Assembly: GCA_030615655.1 (NCBI GenBank)
Contig: JAUWYU010000033.1
Coordinates: 1 to 11,178 of the forward strand
Length of the DNA stretch: 11,178 bases
Source: Dehalococcoidia bacterium
GTDB taxonomy: Bacteria > Chloroflexota > Dehalococcoidia > Dehalococcoidales > RBG-16-60-22
Direction: 5' to 3'
Under the pieces are notes generated by a model. It was not told where the DNA came from. It ran no database searches and saw only the letters and a program-made list of their open reading frames with translations. Positions 1 through 6,308 of this stretch are shown here, piece after piece. The translations under genes were made by a program, and so were the position numbers. The stretch's first letter is position 1. Every line of letters begins with the position of its first letter.

Positions 1-38
1 TACGATTTGAGTTCTTGGAGAGTAAGTTCTTTAGGCAT
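1..38 (-). CDS. N-terminal fragment of an unidentified gene (runs off left edge)
   Basis: Reading the minus strand, an ATG at 38-36 opens a frame with no stop to the window edge, giving the start MPKELTLQELKS. Just upstream, at 49-41, is AAGGGGGTG, which matches the ideal Shine-Dalgarno AAGGAGGTG at eight of nine bases. A near-consensus promoter lies a further 40 bases upstream. These three signals in series make a real gene start likely although only 12 codons are visible. The product cannot be recognised from so few residues. It is on the same strand as the UroD-like gene but has its own promoter. Confidence 0.6.
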   Translation of the reverse strand, partial: MPKELTLQELKS

Positions 39-87
39 AGCACCCCCTTTTGTTTGGCGGGTTACATTGGCTTGTGAGAGTGCCCAT

Positions 88-116
88 ATTATATGCCTCC
101 TCACACAAGATATCAA
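88..116 (-). promoter_or_regulatory. Sigma-70-type promoter for the gene leaving the left edge
   Basis: On the minus strand, TTGATA (116-111) is followed after exactly 17 bases by a perfect TATAAT (93-88). Transcription would start near position 81, leaving a leader of about 43 bases before the ATG at 38. This is the best promoter match in the window. Its -35 box lies inside one copy of a direct repeat, so a repressor or activator could act here. Confidence 0.65.
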
Positions 117-142
117 CCATTTAAAGGCAAACCAGATATCAA
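102..142. repeat. Direct repeat pair, 26-bp period, possible operator
   Basis: The 15-mers at 102-116 and 128-142 are identical at 13 positions (cacacaagatatcaa and caaaccagatatcaa). They share the nine bases agatatcaa, which contain the palindrome GATATC. The copies start 26 bases apart, about two and a half helical turns. The first overlaps the -35 box of the minus-strand promoter; the second lies directly upstream of it. The arrangement suggests a regulator binding site. The regulator is unknown; the local IclR protein is one candidate. Confidence 0.4.
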
Positions 143-236
143 TAAGAGTCCCGGGTCATAAGAAACAACACACGGTATGAACTATTTTCGGACTGCACTA
201 AATAGCGTTATGTGACATTCCGACAACTGCTTCATT

Positions 237-1568
237 CTATTTATACACGCCGTATTCCTCGGCGGCTTCCATCATGGCACGCAGGTTATCCGGGTTCCCC
301 TTATTGATACTGGCCCCTCCGGTCATTATAAAACCGCCGCCTTTACCACAGACCTCGATGAGTTTACGGCAATATTCTTTAACCGCCTGGGGGGTGCCCG
401 TGCACAGCAGCGAGGAAGGCACGTTTCCAGCGATACATGCAGTATCGCCGAGGATTTCCTTGGCTCTGGTCATGTCCGTCTGGTCGAAATGCCACATTAC
501 CTTGCCTTTGGGCAGGTCCTTTACGATTTCCAATCGATTATTATATCTTCCCTCAGCGAACAACAGCGGCACACAACCCTCTTCAATCAATCCCATAATA
601 ACCTTCCTGAGCGTAGGCCAGTAGAATTCCTCGTACTGCTTATCCGACATGAAGGTATCGTCGCCCTTATGTAACGCAAAAAATACTATCGGCCTGCCGG
701 AGGCATTGGCCATCTGCAAACCGCAGTCGATATTTATCGGCGTCAACATCTTCATGGTTTCCTGAAGTTTTTCCGGCTGCCGGTACATATCCATGACGAT
801 TCCCTTAGTCCCCCGCAGGGTATCGGCCAGAATGTCGAACGGGGCATGGGACTGGCCGCCAGAAAAGGATGGGTATCCAGCTGCCAGTGCTTCACGGTTG
901 AACTCCACTATTGGTTCCTGCCATTTCGCCATCTCTTTACCATAGTCTATAATTGCCTGGAGCATTGCTTGGACTTCCGGCATGACGGCCGGTGCAAGAA
1001 ACCTGTTAGGCATGCCCAGTATATGGGGGAGGGGCGAGAACTTCGCGAAAGGCGCTAACGCCCCCAGGGTACGTGGCAGGTAATAGCGGAGACAGAAGTC
1101 GGACGGGTCATTAAGTAAAATATCATATTCGTCTGCCTTCATGTACTCACCCTCGACAAACTGCTGCATACCGGCATTATCGGGAAGACCGTGTCCCGGC
1201 CACTTTGAAATGAGACTGTTGATAATCTCGGATGCCCTCCCCGGGAATACCATACCGGGGCTGGTGAATGTGTCCGCTTCAAATTCACTAAAGAATTTAC
1301 GGTACGCCTGGCAGAGCTTTTTGTTGTCATACATGGCTTCTTTCAGTGTCATGCCGGCATTGTAAACCGGGAAAGTGCCCACCGGCAGAATAACCGGCAC
1401 CCGGTCAGGTTCTTCAAGTCTGATGGCCCTGATAAACCTAGTTGCTCTCTTCTTATATGCTTCTTCAGCTTCCGGGCTGGAGAATTCGACATCAGGCGGT
1501 GAAAGCCAACGCTTGAACCTTTCCGCGCGTTTTTCATCTGGTGTTAATTCCATCCATTTCTTATCCAT
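237..1568 (-). CDS. Uroporphyrinogen decarboxylase-like protein (methyltransferase superfamily)
   Basis: This is a cytosolic protein of about 443 residues in the UroD / MtaA-CmuA superfamily. The family start is seen as EEPDRVPVILPVGTFP near residues 53-67, followed by an AGMTLKEAMYD segment and a long alpha/beta barrel. In corrinoid methyltransferases of this family a HxC motif plus a C-terminal Cys bind zinc. Here the corresponding stretches appear to read LLFAEGRYN (about 335-343) and GGFIMTGGAS (about 411-420), with neither His-x-Cys nor the later Cys. Zinc-dependent methyl transfer is therefore doubtful, and heme synthesis is unlikely because the true UroD arginine motif is also absent. 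The start chosen is ATG 1568, with GGAG at 1582-1579 ten bases upstream; a TTG at 1574 is the alternative. It is divergent from the IclR gene. Substrate unknown. Confidence 0.8.
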   Translation of the reverse strand: MDKKWMELTPDEKRAERFKRWLSPPDVEFSSPEAEEAYKKRATRFIRAIRLEEPDRVPVILPVGTFPVYNAGMTLKEAMYDNKKLCQAYRKFFSEFEADTFTSPGMVFPGRASEIINSLISKWPGHGLPDNAGMQQFVEGEYMKADEYDILLNDPSDFCLRYYLPRTLGALAPFAKFSPLPHILGMPNRFLAPAVMPEVQAMLQAIIDYGKEMAKWQEPIVEFNREALAAGYPSFSGGQSHAPFDILADTLRGTKGIVMDMYRQPEKLQETMKMLTPINIDCGLQMANASGRPIVFFALHKGDDTFMSDKQYEEFYWPTLRKVIMGLIEEGCVPLLFAEGRYNNRLEIVKDLPKGKVMWHFDQTDMTRAKEILGDTACIAGNVPSSLLCTGTPQAVKEYCRKLIEVCGKGGGFIMTGGASINKGNPDNLRAMMEAAEEYGVYK

Positions 1569-1647
1569 TTTCAATCAACTCCAATTCTTATTTTTCGGCG
1601 GGATAGAAACCGGACCAAACCTCGGGCTGAAGACGTTTTTTTAATGA

Positions 1648-1677
1648 TTAACATGGATTGACAGGCCATGATATAAT
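1648..1677 (+). promoter_or_regulatory. Promoter of the IclR regulator, predicted leaderless start
   Basis: TTAACA (1648-1653, five of six consensus bases) is followed after 18 bases by a perfect TATAAT (1672-1677). The regulator's ATG begins seven bases after the -10 box, where transcription itself should start. No Shine-Dalgarno sequence precedes the ATG, so the mRNA is probably leaderless. The palindrome TTAATGATTAA (1641-1651) overlaps the -35 box and could be a site for autorepression, as is common for IclR proteins. Confidence 0.55.
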
Positions 1678-1683
1678 GAAACA

Positions 1684-2559
1684 ATGTTACAACGAGAAAA
1701 AAATCCCAATCAACGGAAATATAGCACACATTTAAGCAAGTCCACAACTGCTTCTACGTCGCTTCATCGTGCTACTAATATTCTTTCCTGCTTGAGCAAC
1801 GATATTAACACCGCCACCGATATTGCCAGTTACTGTAAATACAGCACTTCTACGGTACACAGATTGCTTCAGATTTTGAAAGAGCTAAACTGGGCAATTC
1901 AAGACGACAATAACCATAAACATTATCTGGGCCCCCTGGTTACTCAACTTTCATCAAATCAAATAGCCGCTCACAAGTACCTGGTTATGCATGCTCTTCG
2001 TGAGATGATACATTTGTCTAATATTACTGAAGAGACCGTAAACCTGGGTATCATGTTCCAACTGCATTATATGCTTTTGCATGACATTCCGAGCAAGCAC
2101 GACCTAAGAATTACTGAAGAGAGTAAAAGGTTAGGGCCATTATACATCGGCGCGACGGCGAAAGTATTGCTTTCCCAACTCAGTGATGAAGAACTGAGAA
2201 CAACTATGAAACACATTAAATTAGATCGTGTTACCGAGAACACTGTAACTGATAAGAAAGTTTTGATGGCACAATTAAAGGAAATCAGGCAACAGGGATA
2301 TTGCGTCACCTATGGTGAAAGGATTCCCGGAGCTGCATGCATATCTGCCCCGGTTAAGAATTACATCCGCCCGGCGACTTTAAGTATCGTAGGACCCGAA
2401 AACCGCCTAAGACCGAGAGTAAACGGGGTCATAGAAGAGTTGAAGGCCAGTGCCAGCCGTACTTCCAACGATATTGCCGAGGCCTTTAATGAGAAGGGGG
2501 TGACAGATGGACGGGTAATTACGCGACATATGGATAATCAAATCCATAAAGGAGGTTAA
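1684..2559 (+). CDS. IclR-family transcriptional regulator
   Basis: This is a 291-residue DNA-binding protein. An N-terminal winged helix-turn-helix spans about residues 25-85 (ATDIASYCKYSTSTVHRLLQ is the HTH core, then YLGPLVTQL). An effector domain follows at about 100-262, with the family patterns LGPLYIGATAKVLLSQLSDE and GERIPGAACISAPV. IclR proteins bind small organic acids or aromatics and usually control an adjacent catabolic or uptake operon. The first 24 residues and the last 25 or so extend beyond the usual domains. ATG 1684 is the only Met ahead of the HTH, so the start is secure although no ribosome site is visible. The stop lies eight bases before the ABC lipoprotein gene, implying cotranscription. 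It is clearly more AT-rich than the transporter genes. The ligand cannot be deduced. Confidence 0.93.
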   Translation: MLQREKNPNQRKYSTHLSKSTTASTSLHRATNILSCLSNDINTATDIASYCKYSTSTVHRLLQILKELNWAIQDDNNHKHYLGPLVTQLSSNQIAAHKYLVMHALREMIHLSNITEETVNLGIMFQLHYMLLHDIPSKHDLRITEESKRLGPLYIGATAKVLLSQLSDEELRTTMKHIKLDRVTENTVTDKKVLMAQLKEIRQQGYCVTYGERIPGAACISAPVKNYIRPATLSIVGPENRLRPRVNGVIEELKASASRTSNDIAEAFNEKGVTDGRVITRHMDNQIHKGG

Positions 2560-2567
2560 AACTAGCG

Positions 2568-4109
2568 ATGAAGAAACTTTTGTTAATTTTTCTGGTGATT
2601 CTCTTAGCCAGCACATTGGTTTTCGCCAGCTGTGGTGAGGCAGAGGAGAAGGGCGGTACCCTGAGATGCATTGCAGGTGCTATTCCCAATGTTCTCGGTT
2701 ACGGACCGGAGAAAGCGCCGTCGGATAATTTTTACATGTTGCCCGTCATAGAAAGATTGGCTGAATGGGGCGATGAATCGGGAACCATAGTCGGGGTGCT
2801 GGCCGAGTCCTGGGAAGCCGACCCGGAAGCCCTGACCTTCACCTGGCACCTGAGGGAAGGCGTCAAGTTTCACGACGGGACGGACTGGAATGCCGAAGCC
2901 TGCCGATGGAACTTCCAGCTGGCACTGGATAACGCTCGGCTATCCGATGGTCAGTATATCGACTCCATGGAAGTTGTCGATGAACATACTCTCAAGATGC
3001 ATCTTAACGCCTTCGCCTGGAATATGCTCGAAAACTGGGGGTTGATGTCGCCGATTTCGCCGACGGCTTTTATGAACTCCGGTACCACTGAGGAAGAGCG
3101 TATAGCGTGGGCACGCGTCAACGCCGTAGGCACGGGCCCTTATACCGTCGATGATTGGCAGCGGGACGACCATATTAGATTCGTTAAAAACGATAACTAC
3201 TGGCGGGATGGCATGCCCTATCTTGATGCTATTGAAATCCGTTATATACCCGACCCCATGACAGCCGCAGCCATGATGGAGGCGGGAGAAGCCGATATGT
3301 GGTTCGCTGTCTCTGATGTGCCGAGTATAGTCGCTTTAGAGGAAAAAGGCATGAAGTTAAACTGGGGGCCCGGCATGTTCGTTACCCTCCTGATGAATTC
3401 GGCCGACCCTGATTCCTATTTCGCTATCAAGGAAGTACGCGAGGCAATCGAGTACGCCCTTGACCGCCCGGCGATAGCGGAGATGATGGGACAGGGCATG
3501 TTTGAAGCGTTCCATCAAATGGCCTCCTCCACATGGCCGGGCTATGTCGAGGGTTACGACCCACGACCGTATGATCCGGAGAGGGCCATGGAGTTACTGG
3601 CACAGGCAGGTTTTCCCGAGGGTTTCAGTACCACGATAATGGGCACAGACATGGCCCGCGATGAAATTGCCGCTATCCAGGCTTATCTCGGTGAGGTAGG
3701 TATTATTATTGAGCCGGATATCGCCGACCTGGGCAGGTATTTCGGCTCCGTCTTCGGCACCGGCTGGGACGACATAGTATTTACCATGTCCGGCATCAAC
3801 CCGAGTGCTACCGACCTGTTTGTACACTACGGCCCTGACCCGATGACATTCCGGACCGGCAACATCTACAAATCGCCCGAATACCTGGCTCTATGTGCCG
3901 AGGCGCTGGACCCCACCGTGTACGATAGTATCCTCGATGCCATGCCCAAGATAAAAGAGGCGATTCGGCAAGCCGGCGAAGATGCCATGATAATCCCGCT
4001 CTGGAGGACCGCCGAAGCGGGGATAATGCAGACCTACGTTCACAGCGATTACCCGTTAATTCACGGCATTATCTGGACCCCGCACGACGACTGGATGGAA
4101 GAACACTAG
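2568..4109 (+). CDS. ABC transporter substrate-binding lipoprotein, family 5 (dipeptide/nickel type)
   Basis: This is a 513-residue extracytoplasmic solute receptor for an importer. It starts with a signal peptide (MKK, hydrophobic residues 4-20) ending in the lipobox-like F-A-S-C, so Cys22 would be lipidated; Phe at -3 is less common than Leu. The family-5 signature is at residues 78-110 (LAESWEADP, then WHLREGVKFHDGT), and ALDRPAIAEMM and the YDPERAMELLAQAGFP segment are also typical. The family binds oligopeptides, nickel chelates, sugars and other organics, so the ligand is open. GGAGG (2551-2555), inside the last codons of the IclR gene, serves as ribosome site 12 bases before the ATG. 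A strong stem-loop and a 185-base gap separate it from the permeases. Confidence 0.93.
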   Translation: MKKLLLIFLVILLASTLVFASCGEAEEKGGTLRCIAGAIPNVLGYGPEKAPSDNFYMLPVIERLAEWGDESGTIVGVLAESWEADPEALTFTWHLREGVKFHDGTDWNAEACRWNFQLALDNARLSDGQYIDSMEVVDEHTLKMHLNAFAWNMLENWGLMSPISPTAFMNSGTTEEERIAWARVNAVGTGPYTVDDWQRDDHIRFVKNDNYWRDGMPYLDAIEIRYIPDPMTAAAMMEAGEADMWFAVSDVPSIVALEEKGMKLNWGPGMFVTLLMNSADPDSYFAIKEVREAIEYALDRPAIAEMMGQGMFEAFHQMASSTWPGYVEGYDPRPYDPERAMELLAQAGFPEGFSTTIMGTDMARDEIAAIQAYLGEVGIIIEPDIADLGRYFGSVFGTGWDDIVFTMSGINPSATDLFVHYGPDPMTFRTGNIYKSPEYLALCAEALDPTVYDSILDAMPKIKEAIRQAGEDAMIIPLWRTAEAGIMQTYVHSDYPLIHGIIWTPHDDWMEEH

Positions 4110-4113
4110 CTAA

Positions 4114-4179
4114 CTGGAATAACCAGGCCGGGTGATTCGCTCCTGCTCCGATTTATGGGGTGGGAGTGAATCACCCGGC
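4114..4179 (+). other. Tandem stem-loops between binding-protein and permease genes
   Basis: A small hairpin (CTGG 4114-4117, loop AATAA, CCAG 4123-4126) abuts a large one. The large stem pairs 4127-4143 with 4163-4179 over 17 base pairs with one G-U pair, around a 19-base loop. The bases after it are caagaaaaaacg, with no T tract on either strand, so it is not a classical intrinsic terminator. Its position suggests it protects the 3' end of the binding-protein mRNA or lowers readthrough, giving more receptor than permease. That role is inferred from other ABC operons. Confidence 0.7.
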
Positions 4180-4294
4180 ACAAGAAAAAACGTTGATTCT
4201 CATAAACCGGACCACGGATTTGTCTCTGAAAAAACTATGTGGTACGGTTAAAAGATGTGTTTATGCTAAAATGCATTTCTGACCAGGATTCAAC

Positions 4295-5254
4295 ATGACA
4301 ACATATATCATCCGGCGACTGTTACAGGCGTTGTTCGTTCTGTTCCTGGTGACTCTGCTGGTCTTCTTCATCATGCGCCTGCTACCCGGAGACCCTATAA
4401 TAATCTATATCGCCCAGACAGCGCAACTGGAAGCAATGCCCCCGGAAATGATTGAAGAACTCCGTCACCAGTTCGGCCTGGACAAGCCGATATATATGCA
4501 ATACTTCAACTGGATAGTAAGCATCTTCCAGGGAGACTTCGGCACCTCTATATTCTATCACGAAAATGTAAGCACGCTCATGCTGGAGCGTTTTCCCGTA
4601 ACACTTCACCTGGGTGTTCTGGCATTGATAGTCGGTACCATTCTGGGCATCCCGGCCGGCCTGTTCGCCGCCATCAGGCGGGGCAAATGGCTGGATAAAA
4701 TACTCACCCCCCTGACGTATATCGGTATCACCATCCCTGTTTTCTGGCTGGGAATATTGCTGATGTACGCCTTTGGCGTCAAGCTCCAATGGCTGCCTAT
4801 TTCGGGTTACACTTCGCCGTTTGATGGTTTCTGGAAAAGCACCAGCCAACTGGTGATGCCCGTCATCTGTCTTGCCACTTTCAGCGTGGCGGCCAATGCC
4901 CGCCAGATGCGGTCGGCCATGCTTGAGGTCACCGGGCAGGACTATATCCGCACTGCCTGGGCCAAGGGCTTGACCGAGCGTGTGGTAATCATGAGACACG
5001 CTCTGAAAAACAGTCTTATACCGGTAATCACCCTGATAGGCATAGGTGTCGGCATCATCTTCGGAGGTTCGGTGCTTGTGGAGACTGTGTTTGCCATCCC
5101 CGGTGTGGGCAGACTGATGGTCAGCAGCATCTTCGCCCAGGACTACGTGGTTGTCCAGGGCATAACTTTTCTCATTGCGGTAATCGTTCTGCTGGTCAAT
5201 TTAATCGTCGATTTATCCTACGGCTGGTTGAACCCCAGAATACGGTACGGCTAG
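4295..5254 (+). CDS. ABC transporter permease, DppB/OppB type
   Basis: This 319-residue inner-membrane protein forms half of the import channel. The N-terminus has the family start (TTYIIRRLLQALFVL, first membrane helix about 8-30, then LLPGDP). Four or five further hydrophobic segments lie at about 104-126, 138-162, 187-202, 240-268 and 285-308. The cytoplasmic EAA loop that contacts the ATPase is at about 215-244 (GQDYIRTAWAKGL, then ALKNSLIPV). The C-terminus DLSYGWLNPRIRYG is typical. AGGA at 4285-4288, six bases before the ATG, is the ribosome site. The next permease begins 13 bases after the stop. The 185-base leader may hold its own promoter (TAAAAT at 4267-4272, no convincing -35), but readthrough from the binding-protein gene is equally possible. 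Confidence 0.95.
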   Translation: MTTYIIRRLLQALFVLFLVTLLVFFIMRLLPGDPIIIYIAQTAQLEAMPPEMIEELRHQFGLDKPIYMQYFNWIVSIFQGDFGTSIFYHENVSTLMLERFPVTLHLGVLALIVGTILGIPAGLFAAIRRGKWLDKILTPLTYIGITIPVFWLGILLMYAFGVKLQWLPISGYTSPFDGFWKSTSQLVMPVICLATFSVAANARQMRSAMLEVTGQDYIRTAWAKGLTERVVIMRHALKNSLIPVITLIGIGVGIIFGGSVLVETVFAIPGVGRLMVSSIFAQDYVVVQGITFLIAVIVLLVNLIVDLSYGWLNPRIRYG

Positions 5255-5267
5255 GAGATTAGAGAGT

Positions 5268-6164
5268 ATGGTAGAAGACCTTGCCACCGGTAAGGAGTTG
5301 CTAGAAACCCCGCCCCGCTACAGTGAATGGCGGAGATTCCGGAGGGTGTTCCTTTCGCGTGGGGTGGTGGTTTTTGGAATTGTTGTATTACTGCTGCTGC
5401 TACTCACCGCTATCTTCGCCACCTGGCTGGCTCCCTACGACCCTTATAAACTAGGCCCAGGAGAGTCCCTTCTTCAACCCAGTAAGGAACACCTCCTCGG
5501 TACAGATATTCTCGGCAGGGATACATTAAGCAGGCTCATCTACGGTTCAAGGACAGCTCTTATGGTTGGTTTCATCTCGGTTACGGTAGGGGGAGTAATC
5601 GGCGTCTGGCTGGGGCTTATTGCCGGGTACTTCACCGGTCTTACCAACATGCTGATTATGAGGTTAATGGACGCAATCATGTGCTTTCCGATGATATTGT
5701 TGGCTCTGGTCGTCGCCGCCGTGCTCGGCGGCGGCATCCAGAACGTTATCATAGCCCTGAGCGTCGCCACCGTACCCGGATACGCCAGGGTAACTCACGG
5801 GCTGACCCTCAGCCTCAAGGAAAACGATTATGTCCTGGCCGGACGGGTTACAGGTGCCAGTAGCATGCGCATCATGCTAAAAGACATTTTACCTAATGCC
5901 TTTCCAACGCTCATAGTACTGATGACAATGCAGCTGGGGAACCTTATACTGGCCGAGGCCGGTCTGAGCTTCATCGGCATCGGCATCAATCCACCGCAGG
6001 CGGCCTGGGGCGCCATGGTTGCCGACGGGTATAGATACCTGCGGAATAACCCGGTACTTTCATTTGCCCCCGGTCTGGCTATTATGCTGGTGGTCTTTGC
6101 CTTCAACATGGTTGGCGATGGATTAAGAGACGCTCTCGACCCCAGGCTCAGGGGTCTACTCTAA
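5268..6164 (+). CDS. ABC transporter permease, DppC/OppC type
   Basis: This 298-residue inner-membrane protein is the partner of the preceding permease. An N-terminal cytoplasmic stretch of about 30 residues leads to the first membrane helix (about 32-54) and the family motif LAPYDPY. HLLGTDILGRDTLSRLIYGSR (about 75-95) is diagnostic of the DppC group. Four more membrane segments follow. The EAA loop is at about 185-212 (ENDYVLAGRVTGASSMRIML, then ILPNAFPTL), and GLSFIGIGINPPQAAWG is also characteristic. The C-terminus is DPRLRGLL. GGAG at 5254-5257 overlaps the previous stop codon and serves as ribosome site. DppD/DppF-type ATPase genes normally come next but are absent; a flavoprotein follows after 144 bases. 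Confidence 0.95.
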   Translation: MVEDLATGKELLETPPRYSEWRRFRRVFLSRGVVVFGIVVLLLLLLTAIFATWLAPYDPYKLGPGESLLQPSKEHLLGTDILGRDTLSRLIYGSRTALMVGFISVTVGGVIGVWLGLIAGYFTGLTNMLIMRLMDAIMCFPMILLALVVAAVLGGGIQNVIIALSVATVPGYARVTHGLTLSLKENDYVLAGRVTGASSMRIMLKDILPNAFPTLIVLMTMQLGNLILAEAGLSFIGIGINPPQAAWGAMVADGYRYLRNNPVLSFAPGLAIMLVVFAFNMVGDGLRDALDPRLRGLL

Positions 6165-6308
6165 ACTAACGATGAATAAAGACCACTACGCATCAAAGAT
6201 AGCTGTTATTATTTGCCCCGAGATATAACTGAATCCAAAGAAAAATAGATACTGACCTGAGCGGTATGGCCTGTATATGCAAATATTCATCCGAAGGAGA
6301 ACGAAAAG

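Noticed and set aside
1607..1621. AAACC repeated at a 10-base interval between the divergent genes
   Set aside because: A five-base repeat is too short to distinguish from chance.
1634..1642. T-run as a terminator end on the plus strand
   Set aside because: No GC-rich inverted repeat precedes it, and no plus-strand gene lies upstream to be terminated.
1658..1663. Perfect TTGACA -35 box upstream of the IclR gene
   Set aside because: It lies only eight bases before the TATAAT box, too close for sigma-70; TTAACA at 1648 has the workable 18-base spacing.
4127..4179. Intrinsic terminator
   Set aside because: The stem is strong, but it is followed by an A-rich stretch with no T tract on either strand.
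4382..4999. Minus-strand open frame (205 codons) within the first permease
   Set aside because: The plus-strand frame has unmistakable permease motifs; the opposite translation is low-complexity and polar, with no family pattern.
6252..6279. Promoter (CTGACC, 16 bases, TATATG) before the flavoprotein gene
   Set aside because: Both boxes are weak and the spacing is short; the 144-base gap could hold a promoter, but this match is not convincing enough to list.
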